A DNA stretch of 64,000 nucleotides from Pinibacter sp031553495 (GTDB lineage: Bacteria > Bacteroidota > Bacteroidia > Chitinophagales > Chitinophagaceae): assembly GCA_031553495.1 (NCBI GenBank), contig JAVBLN010000011.1, forward strand, positions 62,001 through 126,000. The letters are read 5' to 3'. The notes under the pieces were generated by a model. The model saw nothing but the letters and a program-made list of their open reading frames with translations. It had not been told where the DNA came from and searched no databases. Numbering within the stretch: the stretch's first letter is position 1; each line of letters begins with the position of its first letter. The position numbers and the translations under genes are program-made. Shown in pieces: positions 1 through 8,357 of the stretch.

Positions 1-66
1 GGCATTTGAATTACTATGGAACAGCCGTTGCGTCGCACTCTTGTGCTGAAGTAATTTTATTCGGCA
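1..66 (+). repeat. GAATAG element copy 1 (C-type), cut by window edge
   Basis: This is the first of 27 copies of a dispersed intergenic element, named here for the GAATAG found near one end. 'Plus' means the core reads GTTGYGTCRC on the given strand. This copy has the GCGTCGC core. It matches the reverse complement of the copies at 4269 and 38372, including GAATTACTA and its inverted partner. The outer end runs off the window. Confidence 0.85.
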
Positions 67-700
67 ATTAAATTATAGGCACTAACGATGTTCTTATTAA
101 GAACTAAAAAATTACAGTAATGATAGATAATGGCCAGTTTTAAGAAAAAATGGTATGAGGGAGGCCCACTTTATACATATTACTCAAGAACAATCAAAAT
201 GTTCACTACAGTGAATTAATAAGTATTTAAAACCAATTGTGTAGAATGAAAAAAGTAAATTCAATATTCATAAAAGCTCCTTTAGCCTTTACATCATTTC
301 TAAACATCGAGCTGTTTTTGTCATTATCCCGAAATGGTAAATTTTGATAATTAACAATAAAATTGAACATTCATTTTTACAAAATTTCAATAATGTTTAT
401 AATAATAATTTTCATATGCAAAGAATGCAAATTCAATACTTTTTAAGAAAATTTTATTTAAATTAATTAAATAATTTTGGCAAAAATATAAATTTAATTT
501 ACCATTTTTTATAGAATCAGTCGTTTTTTTTGCAAATTCTATCATAAGACTTTGGTTTGCAAAATTCTTGGGATAAATTTGAAAATGTGAAACCGCAAAT
601 GAGTATTAAATAATTCATAATTCAATGACTCAATGATTTGATGATTTAGTGTTTGCTTGTACCAAAACATCGGCAACCAGTAACTCCCCCTACCGGCTTC
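67..700. other. AT-rich noncoding stretch
   Basis: About 630 bases of very AT-rich sequence. I see no credible coding region, RNA gene or terminator here apart from the hairpin that follows at 704. Confidence 0.5.
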
Positions 701-703
701 ATA

Positions 704-735
704 AAAAAAGCACCGGATAATTCCGGTGCTTTTTT
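704..735 (-). terminator. Bidirectional Rho-independent terminator
   Basis: AGCACCGGA and TCCGGTGCT form a perfect 9-bp stem around a TAAT loop. It is flanked by a run of A on one side and T on the other, so it can work in both directions. It sits just downstream of the leftward FKBP gene. Confidence 0.85.
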
Positions 736-760
736 ACAATTATATTGTACTAATTACTTT

Positions 761-1711
761 TTACTTTTTGGGCATTGCGGTATCTATGGGCATTTGAACC
801 GGTGGTTGTGGTTTTGGCGCAGGAGCTTTATCTGCTACATCTACTACTTCCACATCAAATACCAGGCTTTCTAAAGGTTTACCACCAGGACCAGCCTGCA
901 TACCATATGCTAAAAATCCGGGTATGTATAAAGTAGCTTTACTGCCTTTTTTCAATAATCTTATTCCTTCATCCCAGCCCGGAATTACCTGGTGCTGACC
1001 GATTACAAAACCAAATGGTTCTTTATCGGGCTGCATATTACTCTCAAATTCCTTATCGGTATCAAAAAATTTTCCGGAATATCTCATTGAAACATATTTA
1101 CCGGAATCTATCTGTGGCCCATCTCCGGGAGTTTTAATAACTACATATGTACCCTCTCCTGCTTTTTGGGCGGTAAGATTTTTACTTTTCAATTTGCTTT
1201 CTATAGCAGCTACTGACTGATCATTAAATTTCTTCATTTCTCTTTCATAATCCGCTTTCACGAGTGAATCAGCCGTAAATACATCTTCTACTCTTATCTT
1301 TAAAATGAGTTTATCTCCTTTTTTCAAGAATGGAGGCATTCCCATTGGATATTTAACCATCAAAGAGTCTACCAATTGCAAAATTTCAACGCTATCACCT
1401 TTATGTAAAAGACGGAAAACTTCTGATGGCTGATAACCGCCAACACTATCAACTCTTGCATAACCGGGAAGAAAACTTTGCGAAGTACTAAAAACAGAAT
1501 CTCTGTCTTTAATATTGGTATAGCTTGCCCTTCTAAGTAATTGAGTATAATTAAATTTTATAAATTGGCCGGTTTTAAGTTCCGGCCCGCTGCCACTTTT
1601 TACGATTTTGTACATAATGCCGCTGGGTGTTTTTTTATAATTGGCATTATTACAGGCTGCCAATACCAAAATGGTAGCAACCGCTGCTGCAATCGAAGTA
1701 ATTTTTGTCAT
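761..1711 (-). CDS. FKBP-type peptidyl-prolyl isomerase lipoprotein, two domains
   Basis: Predicted outer-envelope lipoprotein that catalyses cis-trans isomerisation of proline bonds. With the ATG at 1711 the protein has 316 residues: a short signal peptide ending in the lipobox LAAC (Cys20), a first FKBP-like domain at about 35-155, and a second at about 175-295. The second carries the recognisable FKBP stretch VIPGWDEGIRLLKKGS followed by YIPGFLAYG. A proline-rich tail follows. An upstream in-frame ATG at 1744 would overlap the previous gene by 20 bases and spoil the signal peptide, so 1711 is preferred. It follows the DHH phosphoesterase gene by 13 bases, which suggests cotranscription, and ends before a strong terminator. 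Confidence 0.9.
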   Translation of the reverse strand: MTKITSIAAAVATILVLAACNNANYKKTPSGIMYKIVKSGSGPELKTGQFIKFNYTQLLRRASYTNIKDRDSVFSTSQSFLPGYARVDSVGGYQPSEVFRLLHKGDSVEILQLVDSLMVKYPMGMPPFLKKGDKLILKIRVEDVFTADSLVKADYEREMKKFNDQSVAAIESKLKSKNLTAQKAGEGTYVVIKTPGDGPQIDSGKYVSMRYSGKFFDTDKEFESNMQPDKEPFGFVIGQHQVIPGWDEGIRLLKKGSKATLYIPGFLAYGMQAGPGGKPLESLVFDVEVVDVADKAPAPKPQPPVQMPIDTAMPKK

Positions 1712-1724
1712 TTTAATTTTATTG

Positions 1725-2738
1725 TTATTGCAATTGTAAAGCATTTTCTTTTACTGCTTCTTTAAATTTTTTTACAGTTATTTCTAAAGAGTCGTTTGTG
1801 TGCCCGCCTGCTGCATTGAAATGACCGCCGCCCTCAAAGTAATTTCGTGCAAATGTATTTACATCTACATTGCCCTTGCTGCGAAAACTCCATTTGCGTT
1901 CTTCATCCCTGTCTATAACCAATCCCACCATTCGTATGCCTTGAATACTTAATGGATAATTAACCAATCCTTCCGTATCACCGGTTTTAATATCAAAACG
2001 CAATAAATCTCCTTTTGAAATGGAAATTAAAGCGGTATTGTACTCATACATAATTTCCAGCCTGTTGGTAAGCACATGACCTATAAAGCGTAACCGGTTT
2101 TCAAGGTAATTGTCATAAATGTTTTCATGTACCAGCGTGTGCTGCATGCCAATACTTTTCAAATGCGCTACCATTGCATGTACGGCCGACGTTGCAGAAG
2201 GGAAACGGAAAGAACCTGTGTCGCCTATTACTCCGGCATAAAGGCACTCAGCTATCGGAATTGTAATTTTTTCTCTATGGCCACTTTCCGCAATCAGATC
2301 ATAGATCATTTCCGAAGTGGAACTTTTTGCAGTGTTGCTGATACCATAATCAAAACTTTCCACTTCTGGTTGCTGGTGATGGTCTATCAATATTTTAACA
2401 CACTTCAATTCCCTTATAGGAGCAGCCAGCGTTTTTGTGCGTGGCAGAGTATTAAAATCCAGGCAAAATAACCATTCCGCCTGTTTCAAAATAGCTGGCA
2501 CCTCCGCTTTGCCTTTCGGGCTTTCATAGTCGAGTACGGTATTACACCCGGGCATCCAGTTCAGAAATGCCGCCCAATTGGTAGGTGAAATTACGTTTAC
2601 TGTGTGTCCCAATCCTGTTAAAAAATGATATAGCCCAAGAGAGGATCCCATAGCATCAGGATCCGGCTTCTGGTGCATGGTTATAACAACACGCCTGGGT
2701 GTTTGAAGTAATTCGTATATTTCCTGAATAGGTTTCAT
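1725..2738 (-). CDS. nrnA: DHH/DHHA1 phosphoesterase, NrnA-like (nanoRNase / pAp phosphatase)
   Basis: Cytoplasmic DHH-family phosphoesterase, probably degrading nanoRNAs and/or dephosphorylating 3'-phosphoadenosine 5'-phosphate as NrnA does. Visible motifs are DPDAMGS (26-32), Asp95 in LFCLD, the name-giving DHH at 120-122, GDTGSF (173-178), and the DHHA1 substrate-binding GGGH with AAGG at 304-313. The length of 337 residues is normal for NrnA. The start follows from the N-terminal PIQEIYELLQ helix usual in the family. It appears to lead a two-gene transcript with the FKBP lipoprotein. The family call is firm; the exact substrate is inferred. Confidence 0.88.
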   Translation of the reverse strand: MKPIQEIYELLQTPRRVVITMHQKPDPDAMGSSLGLYHFLTGLGHTVNVISPTNWAAFLNWMPGCNTVLDYESPKGKAEVPAILKQAEWLFCLDFNTLPRTKTLAAPIRELKCVKILIDHHQQPEVESFDYGISNTAKSSTSEMIYDLIAESGHREKITIPIAECLYAGVIGDTGSFRFPSATSAVHAMVAHLKSIGMQHTLVHENIYDNYLENRLRFIGHVLTNRLEIMYEYNTALISISKGDLLRFDIKTGDTEGLVNYPLSIQGIRMVGLVIDRDEERKWSFRSKGNVDVNTFARNYFEGGGHFNAAGGHTNDSLEITVKKFKEAVKENALQLQ

Positions 2739-2813
2739 AAAAGCGCAGCGAAGGTAAGTGGAAATAGGATAATGTCAAAACAGCATGTAAAATCGTGTTG
2801 CCTGCAAAAAGTT

Positions 2814-2886
2814 TTCTCGCAAAGGGGACGCAATGTTTGTGGATGTAGTTCATAAGGCCACTGTGTCAGTTGCACTTTTGCGAGAA
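2814..2886. repeat. Inverted repeat TTCTCGCAAA, long loop
   Basis: TTCTCGCAAAG at 2814 is mirrored by CTTTTGCGAGAA at 2875, with about 50 bases between. It lies downstream of the leftward epimerase gene. There is no clear U-tract, so it is described as an inverted repeat rather than a terminator. Confidence 0.5.
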
Positions 2887-2904
2887 GCCCGCCTGCGGAA
2901 AACA

Positions 2905-3939
2905 TCACCTGAATTCTTTTAGAAAATCCTCATTCACAGTTATTCCCAAGCCTGCATTTTCGTTATAAACTATTTTACCTTCATTTATGAATAGCCCCGA
3001 AGCGGTATCCTGTTCCAGCAAAAGCGGCCCGTCCATATCAATATAATCCGCAAGCGGAGCCAAATGAGCAATTGCAGCGCTGCCAATGCCGGTTTCATTC
3101 ATACTGCCGATCATTACTTTCATATCCAGCTTACGTGCATTTTCAATCATACGTAAAGCAGGCGTAATACCGGAGCACTTTGTTAGCTTTATATTGATTC
3201 CATGAAAATAGCCTGCGCATTTCTGTACATCGTGTTCCATTACACAGCTCTCATCCGCAATCAAAGGCAAATCCGATCTTTCATACAAATACTTCATTCC
3301 CTCCCAGTCGTCTTTGGCCAAAGGTTGCTCTACCAACTCCACATTCAGATCTTTAAACACCTGAATTTTCTGCAACGCTTCATCTTTTGTCCAGGCAGCA
3401 TTTGCATCTATTCTGAAAACCGCATCCGTACGCTTTCTCAACGCTTCTACTATTGCGATATCATTATCTGTTCCCAATTTTATTTTATAGACCGGCCAGG
3501 GTTTTTCCTTGATTTTTTCTACCATTTTTTCAATAGTATCTATACCGATAGTATAATCGGTAACCGGAGCCAAATCAGGATTCGCATTCCACAGTTTGAA
3601 TAAGGGCGTATTGCGCCATTTGCCAAAAATATCCCAGGCGGCCATATCCAATGCGCAGACTAAAAAATTGTTTTGCGGAAATAAATGATGTAAATAATGC
3701 CAGTATCTGGAGGGTTCTGTGAATGAAAATTTTTCTACAAATATTTTTTTCTGTTCCAGGTCTGCCAACATTTTTTCCACCGAAACATCGTAATAGTTTA
3801 TTGCCGGCGCTTCGCCATAACCTTTAATACCATTAAAATCAAGCTCAGTGAAAAATGCGGGCTGGTGGGTTTTGCTTCCTTTTGAAATGGTAAATGGATA
3901 TATAAACCTGCTGGAACGGAGTGTTGATCTTACTTTCAT
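2905..3939 (-). CDS. Enolase-superfamily dipeptide epimerase (L-Ala-D/L-Glu type)
   Basis: Member of the muconate-lactonising/dipeptide-epimerase branch of the enolase superfamily. It likely epimerises L-Ala-D-Glu or similar dipeptides released from murein. The barrel residues are all visible: KIK at 152-154 (first catalytic lysine), metal ligands Asp178 (RIDANAAW), Glu204 (VEQPL) and Asp229 (IADESC), and the opposite lysine motif IKLTK at 250-254. At 344 residues it has the usual length. No signal peptide is seen, so it is cytoplasmic. Assignment to the superfamily is firm; the Ala-Glu substrate is inferred from overall motif pattern. Confidence 0.85.
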   Translation of the reverse strand: MKVRSTLRSSRFIYPFTISKGSKTHQPAFFTELDFNGIKGYGEAPAINYYDVSVEKMLADLEQKKIFVEKFSFTEPSRYWHYLHHLFPQNNFLVCALDMAAWDIFGKWRNTPLFKLWNANPDLAPVTDYTIGIDTIEKMVEKIKEKPWPVYKIKLGTDNDIAIVEALRKRTDAVFRIDANAAWTKDEALQKIQVFKDLNVELVEQPLAKDDWEGMKYLYERSDLPLIADESCVMEHDVQKCAGYFHGINIKLTKCSGITPALRMIENARKLDMKVMIGSMNETGIGSAAIAHLAPLADYIDMDGPLLLEQDTASGLFINEGKIVYNENAGLGITVNEDFLKEFR

Positions 3940-4014
3940 TCAATAATGCTTATGGTTGATGGTAGTAAATGAATCTTATATTTTGCGTTGAATAAAAAAT
4001 TGTAATGATTTTTT

Positions 4015-4083
4015 GGGAACCGGCAGTAGTGCTACTATTAAGCATCGTTGTGTCACTCACTTGTACGGTTGTAATGCTATTCG
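4015..4083 (+). repeat. GAATAG element copy 2 (T-type)
   Basis: A GTGTCAC-core copy with CCGGCAGTAGTGCTACTATT on the left and GTAATGCTATTCG on the right. It forms an inverted pair with the copy at 4269. Confidence 0.85.
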
Positions 4084-4085
4084 AC

Positions 4086-4268
4086 AAGTTATGAGTTTTG
4101 AGTAATGAGTAATGAGTGCTTTTGTTTTTGCTTGCAATCAGTGTAAAAAGCACTTTCAACTTTCAGCGATAAAGCATTCTCAATTCTCCACTCTCAATTC
4201 TCCATTTATAACCAGTCACTGGCAACCGGTAACCGGCAACTTATTTCTCTACTGCCCACTGCCAGCTC
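4086..4268. repeat. Mosaic of short phrase repeats between paired elements
   Basis: Tandem degenerate phrases: ATGAGTTTTGAGTAATGAG, CACTTTCAACTTTCA, CTCAATTCTCCACTCTC, and CTACTGCCCACTGCC. The same phrases recur in at least ten other gaps of this window. Confidence 0.7.
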
Positions 4269-4339
4269 GCCGAATAGAATTACTACCGCACAAGAGTGCG
4301 ACGCAACGGCTGTTCCATAGTAATTCAAATGCCGGGCCC
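4269..4339 (-). repeat. GAATAG element copy 3 (C-type with perfect inverted ends)
   Basis: A GCGTCGC-core copy on the minus strand. GAATTACTA and TAGTAATTC make a perfect 9-bp inverted repeat around the core, and the far end reads GCCGGGCCC. Confidence 0.85.
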
Positions 4340-4371
4340 ATAATAAAAGCAGGTCTTACATACAGTTCTTA

Positions 4372-5166
4372 TTAATAGACACCCTCTTCTGACCTATACA
4401 AATTGTAAGCTATAAAAAAATAATTGTAGCCCTTATTATACTGACCAACAAATTCTTCCCTGCTAAACGGTAGTTTGTTTTTCAAATAATAATCAAGCGT
4501 GGATACAGACAGGCCGCAGCTTTCAAGAAAATCGAACACCATTTCGGGAGTGGATCCATACAGATCGGCGCCGCCTGCTCCAAATTCAAAAAGAATAACA
4601 GGTTTACAGCGTTTGATGGTATTCTCTCCACCTTTCAGCACGCCTAATTCAGCTCCTTCCACATCTATTTTAATTAAATCGATCTGCACATTTTCAGGAA
4701 TGATATCATCTAAAGTGCCGATTGTTACTTTTATTTTTTTTGTGTTATACTCCTCGCCTTCCACCCTTCTTTCTTTCAAGCCGCTGATGGCCGGGCGATC
4801 AACCACATATGAAAATTCGGCTTCTCCTTTTTCATCCGATAACGCCAAATTATGGACGGCGACTTTTTTACCATACTTGTTTTTAAGATTTTCAAATAAC
4901 GGCGGAATTGGCTCAAATGCAAATCCTTTTCCTAACGGAGCCGCCTTCACCAGTTCCCGCAAAATATGACCTTTGTGCGCTCCAATATCAATATATCCGG
5001 AAGCGGACTTTAAAACTTTTTTGATTACAGCTATTGTTTGAAAATCGTACACATCAAAAGGTCCGGTAAACAACTTGTTGGTAGCTTTGTATAAATAGAA
5101 CGCTCCTTTTTTAGCCGCTAATACAATTGAATCCGGTACGATTTTTCTCAATCTGATCTTTCCCAT
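4372..5166 (-). CDS. FkbM-family methyltransferase
   Basis: SAM-dependent O-methyltransferase of the FkbM family, a group that commonly methylates sugars of surface polysaccharides or lipids. The SAM-binding loop YIDIGAHKGH (58-67) and acidic FAFEP at about 86 are followed by the typical FkbM motif KIDVEGAELGVLKG at about 167-180. The length of 264 residues is normal. There is no signal peptide. It stands alone between repeat-rich gaps, so the acceptor cannot be inferred from neighbours. Confidence 0.88.
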   Translation of the reverse strand: MGKIRLRKIVPDSIVLAAKKGAFYLYKATNKLFTGPFDVYDFQTIAVIKKVLKSASGYIDIGAHKGHILRELVKAAPLGKGFAFEPIPPLFENLKNKYGKKVAVHNLALSDEKGEAEFSYVVDRPAISGLKERRVEGEEYNTKKIKVTIGTLDDIIPENVQIDLIKIDVEGAELGVLKGGENTIKRCKPVILFEFGAGGADLYGSTPEMVFDFLESCGLSVSTLDYYLKNKLPFSREEFVGQYNKGYNYFFIAYNLYRSEEGVY

Positions 5167-5210
5167 AAAACCTTATGCGAGTTTTTTGCGAACCGAAGAT
5201 AGGATTTAGT

Positions 5211-5385
5211 TGAAAATTGAAAGTTGAAAGTTGAAAGTGCTTATTGAATGTGACAAATCATTGAATCATTGAGCACTTCCACACATTTTCCGCATATTCA
5301 CAATAATAAAGATTGTTCAAACCAAATAAACAATACTGTCCCTCAGCATTTTCAAATTAGCACATTTTCAAATTTTCAAATTCAT
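5211..5385. repeat. Phrase-repeat stretch upstream of the methyltransferase
   Basis: Contains tandem TTGAAAGTTGAAAGTTGAAA and later the TTTTCAAATT/AGCACATTTT phrase. Both recur elsewhere in the window (for example 26186, 36915, 61413). No gene is seen. Confidence 0.6.
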
Positions 5386-5403
5386 TTCCACATTATCCCT
5401 TCA

Positions 5404-6144
5404 TCATCTTCCATTTTCAACTAACCTAATAATTTTTGTAAAACTCATAAGCCGCATCACCTGGTAGGTGGGGTCAAATTCAAACCATTTTTTTGCAAAG
5501 TTGGGACTGCGGCCAAATTTGTGGTGATTATTTTGGAATAATTCGCCTAACAAAAACAAGCCGAAAGGTTCACTGTTTTTGGAATGATCGCCATTGTTAT
5601 AATTGGAATAACCGTATTTATGGCCGCACCAGTTAACTATGGCGCCTTGCACCGGACCAATCAAAAAATGCACCGGCAATAATAAGTACCACCAAAAATT
5701 GGGAGCGAAAGCTACATATATGCCTGTGTACAATAAAGCGAAAACGACACGTGTAATTATATGGTCGCCAAATTTATCAAGCCTGTTCCATACCGGCAGG
5801 TAGTCTTTTGTAAACTGTGGCTCAGGCAACGATTTCCCGGTAAGAAAATTATTATACATAAGCCTGGTGTGTATCATCATGTGGTATACATCTTTGAAAA
5901 AATGCGGCGAGTGCGGATCTTTTTCGGTATCGCTATACACGTGATGCATACGGTGCATAACGGCATATGCACGTGGAATTAAAAACGACGAACCCTGGGT
6001 AAGCCATGTAAGAAAATAGAAAAGTTTTTCGCGCTTTTTGCCGGTAGTGTACATTTGATGCGATGCATAACGATGCAAAAAAAATGTGTGGAAAAACAAT
6101 GATAGAAACCAATGCGTAAAAAAGAAAATTAAAATAATGGTCAT
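5404..6144 (-). CDS. Membrane fatty-acid (acyl-CoA type) desaturase
   Basis: Integral membrane di-iron desaturase that introduces a double bond into acyl chains of membrane lipids. The histidine boxes are present: HRYASH (24-29), HRMHH (64-68) and QNNHH (204-208), plus GHKYGY at about 174. Hydrophobic segments flank the boxes, as in delta-9 desaturases. At 246 residues it is at the short end for the family but has every box. The first position of the third box is Q where the eukaryotic-type enzymes have H. It is probably involved in membrane fluidity control. Confidence 0.88.
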   Translation of the reverse strand: MTIILIFFFTHWFLSLFFHTFFLHRYASHQMYTTGKKREKLFYFLTWLTQGSSFLIPRAYAVMHRMHHVYSDTEKDPHSPHFFKDVYHMMIHTRLMYNNFLTGKSLPEPQFTKDYLPVWNRLDKFGDHIITRVVFALLYTGIYVAFAPNFWWYLLLPVHFLIGPVQGAIVNWCGHKYGYSNYNNGDHSKNSEPFGLFLLGELFQNNHHKFGRSPNFAKKWFEFDPTYQVMRLMSFTKIIRLVENGR

Positions 6145-6208
6145 GGTGGTTACTGTTACTAATTGATCTGTGAAGGTAAGTTGCAGTTAACTACTATTGA
6201 AAATTATT

Positions 6209-7789
6209 TTAATGGCCGATGAGGTTAGTGTAACGCAATTCCAATAGATTCAGGGCATTAGGGTAAAAGCCGGTTACATTTTTATTGACCAGCCTCACCA
6301 CTTCATCGTACCACAGCGGTATAACCGGCGCGTCATCCATTACCATCTGATCCATTTGCCGGTAAAGTGAATAACGAATGGAGTCGTTGTTTTCTCTTAA
6401 TGACTTTTCAAACAAAGCATCGAAAGCAGGATTATTATACCGGGTATAATTGGGTGGCGCAGGATTTTTGGAATAAAAAACACCCAGATAATTTTCTGCA
6501 TCAGGGTAATCGGCAATCCAGCTACCTCTAAAAAATAACGCCTGCGATTTTGCCGTTTGCTCCAGCAGCAAACTTTTTTGCACCACTTCCACCTGAACTT
6601 TTATACCAGCGTCTTCCAACTGTTTAGCTACAAAACTGCCCAGTTCGGCATATACAGGAATCGTTAAAAGCTTTATTACCGGCAGATTTTTTCCTTCGGG
6701 AAAACCTGCTTCCTTCAGCAATGACCTTGCTTTTTCTAAGTTGTAATGATAACCGCGAACCATCGACGCATCAAACGATGGAAGTCCCTGTGGTATAAAT
6801 CCGCTTTCAGCAGGTGTGCCAATTGAATTGCGCAAATAAAGCATCATTTTACGCCTGTCGAACGCGTAATTCATAGCCTGCCTTACTTTTTTATAACGCA
6901 AGGGAGATGCTTTTAACAGCGTATTGGCAGTATCCGTCATTATTCCCAGGTATTCAATATTAAGGTATGGATGTTTTGAAAGAACGATTTTGTCTTTCCA
7001 TTCATTTTTCAATTCACCGGTTTTTGTAAGTATTTCATCTTTAAAAGAAGCATCTATATCATTGATGAAATCCAGTTGTTTTTGTTGAAACAAAAGAAAC
7101 TCCGTGGCCTTGCTATCATAAAAAGAAATCTTAATTCCATCAAGATATGGAAGCTTGTTGCCGGAGTGGTCTTTTTCAAAATAATTTTCGTTTTTCTTTA
7201 GTATCAAAGCCTGTCCGTCTTCCCAGGCCACAAGTTGAAAAGGCCCGGTACCGCAGGGATGGCCGCGAAAATCATTACCGTATTTTTCCACCACTTCATG
7301 CGGCACAATGGAACAGTATTGCATACTAAGTAAACCAAGTATAGGTATAAACGGATGAGTAAGCGTTAGCTGAAAAGTGCTGTCATCAATGGTTTTAAAA
7401 GCACCGGCATCTTTAATTTTATCGTTAAATATCCAGGCGCCACTACTGGCGGTGGTTTCATCCACTATTCGTTTCAGGCTGTATTCCACATCATTTGCAA
7501 TCATGCGGCGGCCTTTGCCGTTCGCGAACGCGCTGTTGTCATGAAAAAAAACATCTGTACGTAAGTGAAAAGTAAATATGGTTTTGTCTTCATTTACATC
7601 CCAGCTTTTGGCCAACAAAGGAACGATGTTCAGATTACTATCCACTTCCACCAGAGTATTGTACAACTGATGAACCGCCCACATAATGGATTGATTTTTG
7701 GCAAATGCGGGATCAAGTGTGGCGATTCCTGAGCTTTCGTTGTAGTGAAATATTTTTTTATCGCTATGCTTTTTTGCACCGCAATTCAT
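6209..7789 (-). CDS. ABC transporter substrate-binding protein, family 5 (peptide/oligopeptide type)
   Basis: Solute-binding protein of the DppA/OppA family, which captures peptides or similar ligands for an ABC importer. Typical features are SSGIATLDPAFAKNQ near the N-terminus, PLLAKSWDVNEDKTIFTFHL, and the GTGPFQL motif. The only ATG in frame, at 7789, starts at MNCGAKKH. Translating upstream in frame gives a hydrophobic run (TIILLFGCVLF) leading into MNCGAKK, which looks like the rest of a lipoprotein signal peptide, yet no ATG, GTG or TTG precedes it before a stop at 7856. The true start may be a rare AUC/AUA codon, or the start may have been lost. No permease or ATPase gene is adjacent. 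Confidence 0.85.
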   Translation of the reverse strand: MNCGAKKHSDKKIFHYNESSGIATLDPAFAKNQSIMWAVHQLYNTLVEVDSNLNIVPLLAKSWDVNEDKTIFTFHLRTDVFFHDNSAFANGKGRRMIANDVEYSLKRIVDETTASSGAWIFNDKIKDAGAFKTIDDSTFQLTLTHPFIPILGLLSMQYCSIVPHEVVEKYGNDFRGHPCGTGPFQLVAWEDGQALILKKNENYFEKDHSGNKLPYLDGIKISFYDSKATEFLLFQQKQLDFINDIDASFKDEILTKTGELKNEWKDKIVLSKHPYLNIEYLGIMTDTANTLLKASPLRYKKVRQAMNYAFDRRKMMLYLRNSIGTPAESGFIPQGLPSFDASMVRGYHYNLEKARSLLKEAGFPEGKNLPVIKLLTIPVYAELGSFVAKQLEDAGIKVQVEVVQKSLLLEQTAKSQALFFRGSWIADYPDAENYLGVFYSKNPAPPNYTRYNNPAFDALFEKSLRENNDSIRYSLYRQMDQMVMDDAPVIPLWYDEVVRLVNKNVTGFYPNALNLLELRYTNLIGH

Positions 7790-7956
7790 AAATAAAACAC
7801 AGCCAAAGAGTAGTATGATTGTTAGTTGATAGTGGATGGTTGATAGTTGTTGATTCTACAAAATTATCATATTTGTTAATTATGCAAGCAGTGATATTTT
7901 CCGCAGTCATAGTTATTATATTTTGGTCATGGTGAAAGCTGTATACTTTTTATGGT

Positions 7957-8028
7957 ACGAGCGGCGGTATTTCATGGCGTCATCGTTGCGTCGCAATCAC
8001 TTCATCGGTTGTAATTCTTTTCATCGGC
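7957..8028 (+). repeat. GAATAG element copy 4 (C-type, divergent flanks)
   Basis: GCGTCGC core followed by AATCACTTCATCGG. Its closest relative is the copy at 26105: both share TTTCATGGC left of the core and the flank TTTTATGGTACG. Confidence 0.75.
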
Positions 8029-8055
8029 TAAAGTATTTCTGGCTCACTGTTAGCA

Positions 8056-8088
8056 AGATGTCCTACACCTTTGAGGTGTAGGACATCT
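8056..8088. repeat. Perfect 15-bp palindromic hairpin
   Basis: AGATGTCCTACACCT, loop TTG, then its exact reverse complement. There is no U-tract. It lies between the paired elements at 7957 and 8168 in the gap between divergent genes, so it is probably a mobile-repeat part rather than a terminator. Confidence 0.8.
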
Positions 8089-8103
8089 GCATACGCCGCA
8101 GTC

Positions 8104-8167
8104 TTCTGACCGCTGATTTCTCTACTGCCTACTGTCCACTGCCTACTGCCTACTGTCCACTGCCAAC
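8104..8167. repeat. CTGCCTACTGTCCACTGCC phrase array
   Basis: At least five degenerate copies of CTGCCTACTG/CCACTGCC directly abut the element at 8168. The same array abuts elements at 4269, 18162, 21978, 30356 and 61131. Confidence 0.7.
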
Positions 8168-8239
8168 CCGCTCCATAGCATTCCTGCCGTACAAGTGAGT
8201 GACACAACGATGCTTAATAGTAGCACTACTGTTGATACC
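8168..8239 (-). repeat. GAATAG element copy 5 (T-type)
   Basis: Minus-strand GTGTCAC copy running from CATAGCATTCCTGCCGTACA to TAGTAGCACTAC. It is the inverted partner of copy 4, 139 bases away. Confidence 0.85.
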
Positions 8240-8357
8240 CAAAATATAACATCCCTGTACTACACACTGTATAATAACCGGAAGCATTTCAAATTTTAAA
8301 TTTCAAATCACAAATAGATACTTTCTTATTCCTAAATTAGCAAACCAATTATAAAAT

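Noticed and set aside
653..874. 73-codon plus-strand ORF
   Set aside because: It runs through a hairpin terminator and the antisense of the FKBP gene; composition and content do not suggest a protein.
2127..2471. 114-codon plus-strand ORF
   Set aside because: It lies wholly antisense inside the DHH phosphoesterase gene, whose motifs are complete on the other strand.
2814..2886. Rho-independent terminator of the epimerase gene
   Set aside because: The stem is separated by a loop of about 50 bases and lacks a T-run.
4499..4969. 156-codon plus-strand ORF
   Set aside because: Antisense shadow of the FkbM methyltransferase.
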